Below are positions 8,591 to 17,687 of a stretch of DNA of 64,000 bases, piece after piece (position 1 is the stretch's first letter; the number at the start of each line of letters is the position of its first letter). A model generated the notes under the pieces. The model did no database searches. It was not told the DNA's origin and saw only the letters and a list, made by a program, of their open reading frames with translations. The DNA is from a virus. The position numbers and the translations under genes are program-made. Location: the IMG/VR virus record IMGVR_UViG_3300007513_000025, positions 1 to 64,000 of that record; one strand, given 5' to 3'.

Positions 8591-9220
8591 ATGATTATAG
8601 GACTTGTTGGTCTAAAAGGCTGTGGTAAAGACACAGCGGCTGATTTTTTTATCACACATTATGATAATTGGATTAAGGGTAGTTTTGCTGACTCTCTTAA
8701 AGATACCTGTGCTTGTGTATTTGGTTGGGATAGAGAAATGCTTGAAGGTAGCACACATGAAAGCAGAGAATGGCGCGAAACAGTAGATAAGTGGTGGGCA
8801 GAAAAATTAGATCGTTCAGGCTTTACACCACGTATAGCCTTACAACTCATTGGCACGGATTTGTGGCGTAATCAATTTAATGATGGTATTTGGTTATTAA
8901 GTTTTGAGAAAAAACTATTAGACATTAAAGAAAATGTTATGATTACTGATTGCCGTTTTCCAAATGAGATTGATTTAATTCAACGATTAAACGGAAAAAT
9001 TGTTAGAGTTAAACGTGGTGAAGATCCACCATGGTGGGATCTTGCTATTGAAGATAATGCTCGACGAAATGAACCATATTATAATCCAATGGTTCCACAA
9101 GCATATCCTGAAGTTCATGCTAGTGAATCTTCATGGGCAGGTTGCACTGAAGATTATGTTATAGTTAATGATGGAACATTGGAAGATTTAGAAGAGGCAG
9201 TTAAGAATCTGAATGTATAG
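8591..9220 (+). CDS. 1: Deoxynucleoside monophosphate kinase (T4 gp1-like)
   Basis: 209 aa, close to the family length. P-loop GLKGCGKDT at residues 5-13, then SFADSLKDTCACVFGW, PRIALQLIGTDLWR and ITDCRFPNEI, the order seen in phage dNMP kinases. The enzyme phosphorylates dNMPs to dNDPs, feeding phage DNA synthesis from degraded host DNA. It is preceded by a sigma70-type promoter rather than a late box, fitting early expression. The 3' end overlaps the convergent radical SAM gene by 20 nt. Confidence 0.92.
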   Translation: MIIGLVGLKGCGKDTAADFFITHYDNWIKGSFADSLKDTCACVFGWDREMLEGSTHESREWRETVDKWWAEKLDRSGFTPRIALQLIGTDLWRNQFNDGIWLLSFEKKLLDIKENVMITDCRFPNEIDLIQRLNGKIVRVKRGEDPPWWDLAIEDNARRNEPYYNPMVPQAYPEVHASESSWAGCTEDYVIVNDGTLEDLEEAVKNLNV

Positions 9221-10538
9221 CGTCATAAACTACCGGAAAAAGTTCTGGATAATTAGTGCCGCGACGTCGGTCTAGTTCGGAAAGATAACGGTGTAGTTGT
9301 TTTTGTAATTCCTTATCGGGAGTAGATGCTTTAATACTTTTAGCAATGCCTTCCCAGTATTCTTTAGTGTTTATTATTGTTTGTTCACCAAATGTTTCTA
9401 TTCTATTAATAGCTTCAGTATAACCCCAATCAAGAATTTGTGGTCCAAATATAGAAGGGTGTATACAAGGTCGTCCACCTGCTTGCATCAATGAAATGTT
9501 TACTACTCTATATATTTTCTCTCTTTTTCTTTTTTCGGTTCTATTTTGTTTAAAAAATTGCTCTTGCCATGTATTAACTTTATCGATGAGATCTGCCATT
9601 GTAAAAGTTGTTAATGGCATCCAACACATGTTAATGCTTGGATTCATATTAGTATTATCTATATAATAATTAAAATTAGTCTCCCACCATTCAAGATTTA
9701 ACCCAGATCTAACATATTCTGCTTCCTTACCCCAACAATCTAAACTAGCGATAAGTTTAAATTGTCTTAAATTACCGTTATCACATAAGGCCTGCATTTT
9801 GTCCATCATGCGAGATACTTTTTTTGGTTCTAATGAAAGATTGCTATTAATATTTAATATTAATTCAGGACATTTTTTAGTAGATAAGAAATCTAATAAC
9901 TCGATGGTTTCGGGTTGAGTAAAGGGCTCGCCGCCTAATATATATAAGTTTCTTAAATGTTGTATATTTTCATCAAGCCAAACATATAGTTTTTCTTTTA
10001 CATTTAACACGTTACTAGTATAGTTGGATTTCCAGTTTCTTGGATCCAAATCTGTTGCAAATCCATACAGATATTCATCTATATGTCCAAATTTCTTATT
10101 TTCAGCTTCCCATGTAGTGCTAAAATATTGCCCACAATATGTACAAGACATTTGGCAATTAGTACTAAAAAATAATTCTAATTCAGTAGGGGTAATATTG
10201 TCGACTTGAGTAGGATTATCTTTTAATTCCTTTGCAGATTCTGGACCATGTGGCCACTTTGAATGCAACATTCTATCGCTCATTCCGCCAGCATCTTCTA
10301 TAACTTTACAATGTTCACAGCCGTTGCCTGGCCATTCATCCCTGAGCATTTTTTGTCTTGCGAGAACTTTTTCTTCAGTGTTATGAAAATCAAAGTTATC
10401 TGGTATTCTATCTTGGTCAACTCTGTGGCAACTTGCAGTAGTGTTAGTGGTTAGAAATATAGTGCTATGTGACCATTTAAGACGACATTGTAAATTCGAC
10501 TGTAATGGATGCATAAAATAATTTGGTCCGTTTGTCAT
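9201..10538 (-). CDS. Radical SAM protein 1 (N-terminal twitch/SPASM-like plus radical SAM core)
   Basis: 445 aa. The radical SAM cluster motif C-x3-C-x2-C is at C128, C132 and C135 (STNCQMSCTYC), followed by the SAM-binding LGGEP block. In front of it, C18, C37 and a C-x2-C pair at 74/77 look like a half SPASM (twitch) auxiliary Fe-S site. Twitch-type radical SAM proteins usually modify peptides or proteins; no substrate can be read here. It has the same layout as the protein at 21742-22947. A leaderless-type late box precedes it on the minus strand. Confidence 0.85.
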   Translation of the reverse strand: MTNGPNYFMHPLQSNLQCRLKWSHSTIFLTTNTTASCHRVDQDRIPDNFDFHNTEEKVLARQKMLRDEWPGNGCEHCKVIEDAGGMSDRMLHSKWPHGPESAKELKDNPTQVDNITPTELELFFSTNCQMSCTYCGQYFSTTWEAENKKFGHIDEYLYGFATDLDPRNWKSNYTSNVLNVKEKLYVWLDENIQHLRNLYILGGEPFTQPETIELLDFLSTKKCPELILNINSNLSLEPKKVSRMMDKMQALCDNGNLRQFKLIASLDCWGKEAEYVRSGLNLEWWETNFNYYIDNTNMNPSINMCWMPLTTFTMADLIDKVNTWQEQFFKQNRTEKRKREKIYRVVNISLMQAGGRPCIHPSIFGPQILDWGYTEAINRIETFGEQTIINTKEYWEGIAKSIKASTPDKELQKQLHRYLSELDRRRGTNYPELFPVVYDAIHSDS

Positions 10539-10543
10539 AATAA

Positions 10544-10551
10544 TATTTACC
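10544..10551 (-). promoter_or_regulatory. Late box GGTAAATA (minus), 5 nt before radical SAM 1 ATG
   Basis: Reads GGTAAATA-TTATT-ATG on the minus strand. The box lies between HNH and radical SAM 1, giving radical SAM 1 its own late promoter. Confidence 0.65.
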
Positions 10552-10553
10552 TT

Positions 10554-10910
10554 TTAAAAATCTGGTATTAAATCTCCTTGCTTCCATCCTTTTCCTGAGA
10601 TATATAACATTCTATGGCAATTAGCACACACTGTTCTTAAATTTTTCCAATTGTTGTTTTTTCTATTTCCATCTTGATGATATACATCTAGTTGTATATG
10701 ATGTTGTGGTTTAAAACCACATCTTTCGCATTGAGTTTTTTTAGTATATCCGCTTGCTTTCCATTCTGTGTGTGATGTTGTTTCTAATTTTTTATCTTGT
10801 CGTATGCATTTATCACACTGTGTTCTGTAATGTGGTATTCCTTTTTTATAATAATTTACAGCAACTGGACGCATACCACAACGACAGAGTGGTCTTTTAG
10901 CATGTTTCAT
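10554..10910 (-). CDS. HNH homing-type endonuclease
   Basis: 118 aa with zinc-binding CxxC pairs (CDKC, CERC) and the HNH core LDVYHQDGNRKNNNWKNLRTVCANCH near residues 74-100. Freestanding HNH genes in T4-like phages are usually mobile endonucleases that drive their own spread; structural roles are rarer. It sits between gp18 and radical SAM 1 on the minus strand with its own late box, which would fit insertion into a gap. No intron is visible in the flanking genes. Confidence 0.85.
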   Translation of the reverse strand: MKHAKRPLCRCGMRPVAVNYYKKGIPHYRTQCDKCIRQDKKLETTSHTEWKASGYTKKTQCERCGFKPQHHIQLDVYHQDGNRKNNNWKNLRTVCANCHRMLYISGKGWKQGDLIPDF

Positions 10911-10915
10911 AATAT

Positions 10916-10923
10916 TATTTATT
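10916..10923 (-). promoter_or_regulatory. Late box AATAAATA (minus), 5 nt before HNH ATG
   Basis: Reads AATAAATA-ATATT-ATG on the minus strand. Leaderless class. Confidence 0.65.
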
Positions 10924-10985
10924 TCATGGAACCCTTTTTTATACCCTTTATGAGTTTGTATCGACGCTTATTTTACTAAGATCAA

Positions 10986-10993
10986 ATAAATAC
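10986..10993 (+). promoter_or_regulatory. Late box AATAAATA for gp18
   Basis: 71 nt upstream of the gp18 ATG. The resulting leader would hold a stem-loop (11005-11024) and a CGAGGA ribosome site. Leadered class. Confidence 0.6.
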
Positions 10994-11004
10994 GAGTATT
11001 AAGA

Positions 11005-11024
11005 TACATCAAAAAGGATGTATG
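11005..11024 (+). other. Stem-loop in gp18 leader
   Basis: ATACATC (11005-11011) pairs with GATGTAT (11018-11024) around an A-rich loop, close to the predicted 5' end of gp18 mRNA. A 5' hairpin of this kind often stabilises abundant mRNAs; that role is inferred. Confidence 0.5.
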
Positions 11025-11064
11025 AATTTTAATATTAAAATTTAAGACATACGAGGAAAAAATT

Positions 11065-14000
11065 ATGGCTTTAGTATCTCCAGGCGTTGAAGTTACAGTA
11101 ACGAATGAGTCAGCGTATGTTTCTTCAGATCCCGGCACAGTTCCTTTAATATTTGTTGCGACGGCAAACGATAAAACACAAGGTTCTGGTACTGGCACAG
11201 CTGCAGGAACAACTACCGCAAATGTAGACAAAACGTATCTCATCACTTCACAAAGAGAATTAGTCAATACATTTGGTACTCCTACTTTTTATAAAAGTAC
11301 TTCGGGTACCATGTTACATGGCTACGAATTAAATGAGTATGGTTTGCAAGCTGCATATTCATACTTAGGTTTAGCCAACAGAGCATATATTGTAAGAGCA
11401 AATGTAGATTTATCTGAGATGGCCGCATCAGCAACTGCACCATCAGGTACACCTACAGCAGGAACATATTGGTTGGATCTTACAAATACAGAATGGGGCA
11501 TTCATGAATGGAATGCATCCACTGGTACCACTGGTGCATTTACAAATAAAATACCAAAATTGGTAACAAAGGCTTCTGAACATAGCAGTCACGTACCAGT
11601 TGCATCATTTGGCTCAGTTGGTGATTATGCTGTAGTTACAACAACAACAAGTAACGCAGTATATTACAAAAATAGAAGTAATACATGGAAGTTGACCGGT
11701 GATGGCACAGCAACAACAGCCGCACATGCAGGTGCAACTAAAGATGCTACGTGGGCATCTAGTCGACCTACAGTCGCAGGTACGGCGGCAAGTCCACCAG
11801 CAATGGCATCAGGTGATGCTATTACTGTTAATGGGCAAGCAGTTAACTTGTCAGCAGTTGCTAACGTTGCTAGTGTAGTTTCAGCAATTAACACAGTAAT
11901 GGACGGTAGTTCAGCAGGTAAGAAAGGTGTTCAATGTGCTGTAGTTGACAATAAGATTGAATTTTATGCTATTGGTTCAGCCGCAAGTAATGGAACTACA
12001 GTAGATGGTAAACTTGCTTTGGCTAATACAGCAGGCACACCATTAGCAACATTGGGTGTAACTGCCGGTACTCATGCAAGTCCAACAACGCAATCAAGTT
12101 CATATACAGCAATACCAAGTTGGGAATCAACTGGTTCTGATCCACGACCAACAGGTAGTGTATGGATGAAGTTAGACAAAGCAGGTACAAATGCTACTGA
12201 TTTAAAATTTAAATCATATTCATCAACTTCTTCATCATGGGTTGATTCAACAATTTATACATATGATACAATAGCATTGGCAACAGCAGACTTGGGTAAA
12301 ACAGATCCAAGAACCATTGCAGTAGGTCAATTGATTGCAGATCATGATGTTGATGAAGTAGAAGCATTAACATTAAAAACATATCGAAGAGTTTCATCAG
12401 GTGCAACTGTTATCACTGGTTCAGATACAACACCAAGTTTTACAAGTTCTGAAACATTTACAATAAATGGTACTACAGTAACATTGGGTGGCACAGGTGC
12501 AACAGATTTTGTTGCCGCAGTTAGTGCCGCGAGTATCGCTGACGTTTCAGCCGCAGTATTAGCAACCGGCGCAGTAAGTATTACACACGCCAAGGGTGGT
12601 GATTTAATACTGCGTGATACATCAGGCAAGCCATTGGAAGATGACGCTGGTATTAGTGATGCTTTAACTAATGTTTATAAACTTCCTAATAATGATTTTA
12701 TTGGTACAAACTGGCAAGAGCTTACATATGAAGCAAAAGCAACAGAACCAACAACTGATCCAGCAAACGGTAGGTTATGGTATGATAGTACATTAGTTGC
12801 AGATATTATGGTTAATGATGGTACAACATGGAAAGGTTATAGAACAGTATCCGCTGACTTTAGAGGATATAATTTAGTAAATACAGATCCAAAAGGTCCT
12901 ATTTTTGCCGCAACAGCACCAACACTACAATCAGATAAAACTGCTCTTGTAAATGGTGATTTGTGGATTGATACTTCAGATTTGGAAAATTATCCAAAGA
13001 TTTCTAGGTATCAAACTGATGCCTGGGTTGCAATTGATAATTCAGATCAAGTATCAGGTAATGGTATTGTGTTTGGAGATGCAAGATGGCAAACAGAAGC
13101 AGGCGCAACGGTATCAGGTACTGGTGCTGGTACAGCAAGCGATATTGATGATATGTTGCTTGATAGTTTCTTAGATCCAGATGCACCAAATCCAGCATTA
13201 TCTCCACGTGGTTCTTTGTTGTTTAATACACGACGAAGTGGTTATGGGGTTAAGGAATATAGTAAAGATGCAGTAACAGCTGCCAAATATCCTTCAGGTA
13301 ACGCACGTTTTTCAAATGATGCAGTAACTGATTACTATCCAGATAGATGGGTTAATAAAGCAGGTAATAAAACTGATGGTTCACCTTATATGGGTAGAAA
13401 ATCACAGCGTCAAGTAGTAGTAGCTGCATTGAAATCGGTAATTAATTCAAATACAGATGTTCGTGAAGAACAACGTCAATTTAACTTAATAGCAACTCCT
13501 GGATATCCAGAAGCAATTAGTAATATGGCAACATTAAATACTGATAGAAAAGAAACAGCACATATTATTGCTGATGCTCCTTTACGTTTAGCAGCTAACG
13601 CCGCTGATTTGGAATCATGGAGTAAGAACGCTAATGCCGCAACAGATAATGGTGAAGATGGTCTAGTAACCAATAATGCGTATATGAGTGTTTATTATCC
13701 TTCAGGATTTTCAAGTGACCTAGCAGGTAACTCAGTTGTAGTACCATCTAGTCATATGATGTTGCGTACATTTGCTTATAATGATAGTGTTGGCTTCCAA
13801 TGGTTTGCCGCCGCAGGCACAAACCGTGGTAAAGTTTCTAATGCTTCTGCTATTGGTTATATCGATGCAAAAACAGCAGAGTTCCAAAGTATTGCAGTTC
13901 GTGAAGGATTGCGTGATGCTTTATATACTAATAGAGTTAATCCAATTACCTTTATTAATGGTAGTGGTTTAATGAACTTTGGTAATAAATCACGTGCTTC

Positions 14001-14358
14001 AACATCCTCTGCAATTGATAGAGTTAACGTTTCAAGGCTAGTTTCATACATGAGACGCCAATTGGACCTCATGTCTAAGCCATTCATCTTTGAACCTAAT
14101 GATGAACTTACACGTAATGAAATTAAAGGTGTAATTGAATCATTTTGTAACGAATTGATGGCAAAACGAGCCCTTAATGATTATTTGGTTGTATGTGATG
14201 AATCTAACAACACAGCCGCAAGAATTGATCGTAACGAACTATACGTAGACGTAGCGATTGAGCCTGTGAAAGCGTTAGAATTTATTTATATTCCAGTAAG
14301 ACTTAAAAATACAGGTGAAATAGCAGCTTTAGGTTCAGCAACAGTCACTGAAGAATAA
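11065..14358 (+). CDS. 18: gp18 contractile tail sheath protein, unusually long
   Basis: 1097 aa against 659 aa in T4. The N-terminus (LVSPGVEVTVTNES, TVPLIFVATAND, ITSQRELVNTFGTP, AYSYLGLANRAYIVRANVDL) and C-terminus (ALYTNRVNPITFINGSGLMNFGNKSRA, VSRLVSYMRRQLDLMSKPFIFEPND) are characteristic of phage sheath proteins. The extra mass lies in the middle (about residues 130-720), Thr/Ala-rich and containing several GxxWxD...W modules that resemble segments in gp14, gp15 and the fibre here; these probably face outward. Strong leader with a stem-loop and ribosome site; hairpin after the stop. Confidence 0.93.
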   Translation: MALVSPGVEVTVTNESAYVSSDPGTVPLIFVATANDKTQGSGTGTAAGTTTANVDKTYLITSQRELVNTFGTPTFYKSTSGTMLHGYELNEYGLQAAYSYLGLANRAYIVRANVDLSEMAASATAPSGTPTAGTYWLDLTNTEWGIHEWNASTGTTGAFTNKIPKLVTKASEHSSHVPVASFGSVGDYAVVTTTTSNAVYYKNRSNTWKLTGDGTATTAAHAGATKDATWASSRPTVAGTAASPPAMASGDAITVNGQAVNLSAVANVASVVSAINTVMDGSSAGKKGVQCAVVDNKIEFYAIGSAASNGTTVDGKLALANTAGTPLATLGVTAGTHASPTTQSSSYTAIPSWESTGSDPRPTGSVWMKLDKAGTNATDLKFKSYSSTSSSWVDSTIYTYDTIALATADLGKTDPRTIAVGQLIADHDVDEVEALTLKTYRRVSSGATVITGSDTTPSFTSSETFTINGTTVTLGGTGATDFVAAVSAASIADVSAAVLATGAVSITHAKGGDLILRDTSGKPLEDDAGISDALTNVYKLPNNDFIGTNWQELTYEAKATEPTTDPANGRLWYDSTLVADIMVNDGTTWKGYRTVSADFRGYNLVNTDPKGPIFAATAPTLQSDKTALVNGDLWIDTSDLENYPKISRYQTDAWVAIDNSDQVSGNGIVFGDARWQTEAGATVSGTGAGTASDIDDMLLDSFLDPDAPNPALSPRGSLLFNTRRSGYGVKEYSKDAVTAAKYPSGNARFSNDAVTDYYPDRWVNKAGNKTDGSPYMGRKSQRQVVVAALKSVINSNTDVREEQRQFNLIATPGYPEAISNMATLNTDRKETAHIIADAPLRLAANAADLESWSKNANAATDNGEDGLVTNNAYMSVYYPSGFSSDLAGNSVVVPSSHMMLRTFAYNDSVGFQWFAAAGTNRGKVSNASAIGYIDAKTAEFQSIAVREGLRDALYTNRVNPITFINGSGLMNFGNKSRASTSSAIDRVNVSRLVSYMRRQLDLMSKPFIFEPNDELTRNEIKGVIESFCNELMAKRALNDYLVVCDESNNTAARIDRNELYVDVAIEPVKALEFIYIPVRLKNTGEIAALGSATVTEE

Positions 14359-14376
14359 TATGCTATTATTATTTTT

Positions 14377-14397
14377 GGGGTGGTGTAAAACCACCCC
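14377..14397 (+). terminator. Strong hairpin between gp18 and gp19
   Basis: GGGGTGGT (14377-14384) pairs perfectly with ACCACCCC (14390-14397) around a 5-nt loop. The T-run precedes rather than follows it, so it is more likely an RNA processing or stabilising element, or a weak attenuator, than a classic terminator. Confidence 0.55.
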
Positions 14398-14405
14398 ATG
14401 AATAA

Positions 14406-14413
14406 GATAAATA
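14406..14413 (+). promoter_or_regulatory. Late box GATAAATA for gp19
   Basis: 22 nt before the gp19 ATG, with an AGGAGA ribosome site between. Leadered class, in keeping with an abundant tube protein. Confidence 0.65.
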
Positions 14414-14435
14414 TTGATAACAATAGGAGAAGAAA

Positions 14436-15044
14436 ATGTCCGTAGCGTCATTAACAAAATTTACAGTACCAATTAGTGGTGCTGGTTCAATGGGCACATT
14501 GATGCCGAAGTTAAAATATCGATATCGTGCAATACTTGAAAATTTTGGTGTTACTACTCCAAGATCAGAAATTACAAAAAATGTAATGGATATTACACGA
14601 CCATCCGTTGCACATGATATGATAACACTTGATGTGTATAACTCAAGGGTATATCTAGCAGGGAAACATACATGGGATCCAACTACAATTCAGTTACGTG
14701 ATGACGTAAATGGTGAAATTGCTCGTAGAGTAGGCGAACAAATGCAGAAGCAGTTCGACTTTTTTGAACAAACATCTGCTGTATCAGGATCTGATTATAA
14801 ATTTGTAACAAAATTTGAAGTATTAGATGGCGGCAACGGTGCCGCAGCTGCAACAGTATTAGAAACTTGGGAATTATATGGTTGTTATATTGAATCAGTT
14901 AACTACCAAGATATGAACTATGCATCAAGTGAGCCAGCAACAATTTCATTAAGTGTGAGATTTGATAATGCTTTGAATACACCAACTGAAACTGGTATTG
15001 GAGCCGCAGTAGGTAGATCAGTAAGTAGCGCCGCAACAGGATAA
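14436..15044 (+). CDS. 19: gp19 tail tube protein
   Basis: 202 aa (T4 gp19 is 163 aa). Typical gp19 pattern: FTVPISGAGSMGTLMPKLKYRYRAILENFG at the start, then RPSVAHDMITLDVYNSRVYLAGKHTWDP and IARRVGEQMQKQFDFFEQ, followed by a C-terminal LSVRFDNAL strand. The protein stacks as hexameric rings to form the inner tube inside the gp18 sheath. It follows gp18 in the usual T4 order and has its own late promoter and good ribosome site. Confidence 0.93.
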   Translation: MSVASLTKFTVPISGAGSMGTLMPKLKYRYRAILENFGVTTPRSEITKNVMDITRPSVAHDMITLDVYNSRVYLAGKHTWDPTTIQLRDDVNGEIARRVGEQMQKQFDFFEQTSAVSGSDYKFVTKFEVLDGGNGAAAATVLETWELYGCYIESVNYQDMNYASSEPATISLSVRFDNALNTPTETGIGAAVGRSVSSAATG

Positions 15045-15052
15045 TTAGTCCT

Positions 15053-16087
15053 GTGGCATCATTTATAACGAATTTCTTGCATGGAATCGGTAGTGGAGAA
15101 CATATCAAAGACTACCGCCATGCAAGTAATCTTTTCACTCATGATAATTTTAGGTTATCACCTAAAACCGCATTTTTATATCATTGTCTAATTAAATTAA
15201 ATAGGCAAGCAGTTGGATATTCTGGTATGTCTGCAATGTTACAACATGAACCTGAGTTAAGTTTCATGGTTAAAGCAGTAGATTTGCCTAGAATGTCGGT
15301 TGATATTGAAGAATTAAATCAATATAATCGAAAAACTTATAATATGACAAAAGTTAATTATAGTCCTATAACTATAACTTTTCATGATGATAGTGCAAAT
15401 ACAATTCGTGATTTCTTAGCAAATTATTATAATTACTATTTTAGTGACGGATCAGTTAGTCATGACGCGCAACATGATTTGCGTGATGGGACTGGACTTC
15501 GCCAGTCATATAGTCAAAATGGTTTTCTTGGTACTGGCGGAGCTTGGGGTTTAGATTCAACCTTCACACATGAGGCGAGAGGACAAAATTTACTTGATTA
15601 TATTCAAATATATTCTTTAAGTAAAGGCAGAGCAAGTGGTTATAAATTGATAAATCCAATACTTTCAGGTATAAATCATGGCACTCATGATGCTTCTGCT
15701 GGTGGCACTCCGATGGAACATAGTGTTACTGTAAATTATGAAGCAATTATGTATGATGAAAAACAAGTATCTGAAATGAGTATTTTAGGTGGTTCTTTTT
15801 ATGATAGAGAGAAAAGCGTATTGTCTGGAGCGGGTGGCGGAACTAATAGTGTATTAGGTCCAGGTGGCATGTTTGATAAAGGTATGGATATTTTTGGTAA
15901 TTTACAACAAGGTGGCATTGGTGGTATAGCAAAAGCTGCTATAAATGCATATTCTTTAAAAGAGCAAATGCGCCGTTTTGATGCAAGAGATTCTTTAAAA
16001 CATGAAGTTCGTGATATGTCACGAGGCGTGGAAGACTATGTAGCACGTGAAGTTGGAAAGAAATTTGCAACAGCAACTCGTGAGTAA
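15053..16087 (+). CDS. Tail-tube-like baseplate protein (gp54 / gp19 superfamily-like)
   Basis: 344 aa, GTG start 8 nt after the gp19 stop. Residues ~70-130 (LSFMVKAVDLPRMSVDIEELNQYNRKTYNMTKVNYSPITITFHDD) resemble the tube-forming fold of gp19-related proteins such as gp54, the tail tube initiator. The C-terminal third is Gly-rich, then helical and charged. Placement directly after gp19 supports a role at the tube-baseplate junction or tube tip. I am sure of a tail role but not of equivalence to a particular T4 gene. Confidence 0.65.
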   Translation: MASFITNFLHGIGSGEHIKDYRHASNLFTHDNFRLSPKTAFLYHCLIKLNRQAVGYSGMSAMLQHEPELSFMVKAVDLPRMSVDIEELNQYNRKTYNMTKVNYSPITITFHDDSANTIRDFLANYYNYYFSDGSVSHDAQHDLRDGTGLRQSYSQNGFLGTGGAWGLDSTFTHEARGQNLLDYIQIYSLSKGRASGYKLINPILSGINHGTHDASAGGTPMEHSVTVNYEAIMYDEKQVSEMSILGGSFYDREKSVLSGAGGGTNSVLGPGGMFDKGMDIFGNLQQGGIGGIAKAAINAYSLKEQMRRFDARDSLKHEVRDMSRGVEDYVAREVGKKFATATRE

Positions 16088-16090
16088 ATA
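16083..16090 (+). promoter_or_regulatory. Late box AGTAAATA, 5 nt before ATG 16096
   Basis: Contains the TAA stop (16085-16087) of the upstream tail gene. Gap TTACG before the ATG. Leaderless class. Confidence 0.65.
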
Positions 16091-16095
16091 TTACG

Positions 16096-16488
16096 ATGGC
16101 CATTAATAAAACTAATTTACCTATATTTGATGAGACTTTTGCTGAGTTTACGCAAGATGAAAAACAAAAGCAATTTTTTAGTAATTATTATACACAAGTA
16201 GATTCAGTAGATCCAGCACATTTTGATATTGTGCGTGGTTTTCTTGTAGGTAAAAATTTTGATGCATCAACTGTTGATAATTTAGTTATATCATTGTTAG
16301 AAGTAGCAAAAGAGCAAGATTTAAGTATACCTGATTTAATAGAGCAATTAGATGGTTTGGAAGATACATTGCAACTTAATACCTTATTAAGTTTATTATT
16401 AAATACTACAAGAAATCGAACCAGTATATTGGGTTTTGAACAAACTACGGCAGTTTCTGATAATATTTCTCGAACTATACTGGCTTAA
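16096..16488 (+). CDS. Conserved small late protein, unknown function
   Basis: 130 aa, helical and acidic: FDETFAEFTQDEKQKQFFSNYYTQVD at the start, a central LEVAKEQDLSIPDLIEQLDGLE, and a LLSLLLNTTRNRTSILGF end. I recall similar short proteins between tail and gp4 genes in marine T4-like phages, without an assigned role. Its place between a baseplate/tube gene and gp4 suggests tail assembly (chaperone or minor structural protein), which is inference only. Confidence 0.65.
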   Translation: MAINKTNLPIFDETFAEFTQDEKQKQFFSNYYTQVDSVDPAHFDIVRGFLVGKNFDASTVDNLVISLLEVAKEQDLSIPDLIEQLDGLEDTLQLNTLLSLLLNTTRNRTSILGFEQTTAVSDNISRTILA

Positions 16489-16491
16489 GTC

Positions 16492-16929
16492 ATGGCTAAA
16501 TTTGCCCAAGGTCGTTTCCTTCCTAAAAACAATAAAAAATATGTAGGAACAAAAAATCCAAAATATCGTAGTGGATGGGAATTTGCGTTTATGCAATTTT
16601 GTGATAATCATCCTAGCATAACAGAATGGGCAAGTGAAGCAATTAAAATACCTTATAGAAATCCATTAACAGGTAAACAGACACAATATGTTCCAGATTT
16701 TTTTATTGTGTATAATGATAAGTCTGGTAAACGTATGGCAGAATTAATAGAGATAAAACCTAAAAATCAAACATTAATAGAGAGAGCCGGTAAAAGTAAG
16801 TACAATCAAGCACACGTAGCAATGAACCATGCAAAGTGGGAAGCTGCAAATAAATGGTGTCAACGTCAAGGTATACGTTTTAGAATAGTAACCGAGGACG
16901 ATATTTTTCATCAAGGTAAGAAACGCTAA
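16492..16929 (+). CDS. 4: gp4-like head completion nuclease
   Basis: 145 aa, near T4 gp4 length. Pattern KYRSGWEFAFMQFCDNHPSITEWASEAIKIPY, then QYVPDFFIVYND and ELIEIKPKNQT matches the gp4 head-completion family. D-x-F plus E-I-K-P give an E...D...ExK nuclease-type active site. gp4 acts after packaging, probably trimming DNA and preparing heads for tail joining. It starts 3 nt after the previous stop with no clear ribosome site, so it is probably translated with its neighbour. Confidence 0.88.
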   Translation: MAKFAQGRFLPKNNKKYVGTKNPKYRSGWEFAFMQFCDNHPSITEWASEAIKIPYRNPLTGKQTQYVPDFFIVYNDKSGKRMAELIEIKPKNQTLIERAGKSKYNQAHVAMNHAKWEAANKWCQRQGIRFRIVTEDDIFHQGKKR

Positions 16930-16935
16930 TAAGTA
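16928..16935 (+). promoter_or_regulatory. Degenerate late box AATAAGTA, 5 nt before GTG 16941
   Basis: One mismatch to the TAAATA core, but the same 5-nt spacing to the start codon (GTG) as in the other leaderless-type genes. It overlaps the gp4 stop codon (16927-16929). Confidence 0.4.
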
Positions 16936-16940
16936 TTAGT

Positions 16941-17687
16941 GTGTTCGTCTTACCTGAATTAAATTTTATATTTTTATGTTATCCACACGGTGCAGGTGGA
17001 GAATTCTTGTCCTATATTATAAGCAAATCAGACGAGTGTAATACTTTAGATAGGCGTAAAATAGGTGATAGGTATAAAGTTGATGACGTATTTAATCAAA
17101 ACTTATTGCGTATGGATTTTAAGCCAGAAAGATTATATGATCATAAAGATATAAACACATTAGATAAAGACAAATATGTTGTAGTTCCTACGCATTATAG
17201 AGAAGATGACATATGGAAGTATTTTAAAAGATATAAATTTATTAATATAACATATCCTGCTTCTAAAGAAGGCCATAAGCAAATATTACGCAATATTAAA
17301 AGTAAAGTTTGGTATCAGCCACAGCCAACACAGTTAGAATTTTTTGGTATGTTGTTACAGTTAACTACGAATAATGACAAATCGTGGTATATCAATACAC
17401 ATTATAATATGAATACTATAGATATCATACTTGCCTCACGTAAACAAGAATTAACAGATAAAAATAGAAAAAAATTAGAAAAAGAATGGGATAAAGCAGA
17501 GTATAATTATCATTCTGTTGTTGATAGAAATTTAAATATAAATTATGATGATTTAGATGCTCGTCAACAATACGTGCCATCACAAAGTAGAGTATTGAGG
17601 CAAATAAGTCAACATTGTGACATAACTATGCAAGATGAGTTACATCAAGAGTTTCGAGTTAAAATAGAAAATGACAAACAAATATGA
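16941..17687 (+). CDS. Unknown protein, possibly sulfotransferase-like P-loop family
   Basis: 248 aa, GTG start chosen by the spaced late box. The start FIFLCYPHGAGGEFLSYIIS resembles a nucleotide-binding loop; the rest is charged and helical (DKNRKKLEKEWDKAEYNYH near residue 175). The similar start of the protein at 7721 suggests a shared family. The last 17 nt overlap the start of radical SAM 2, so the two are probably co-expressed. The substrate and even the enzyme class are unsure. Confidence 0.5.
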   Translation: MFVLPELNFIFLCYPHGAGGEFLSYIISKSDECNTLDRRKIGDRYKVDDVFNQNLLRMDFKPERLYDHKDINTLDKDKYVVVPTHYREDDIWKYFKRYKFINITYPASKEGHKQILRNIKSKVWYQPQPTQLEFFGMLLQLTTNNDKSWYINTHYNMNTIDIILASRKQELTDKNRKKLEKEWDKAEYNYHSVVDRNLNINYDDLDARQQYVPSQSRVLRQISQHCDITMQDELHQEFRVKIENDKQI

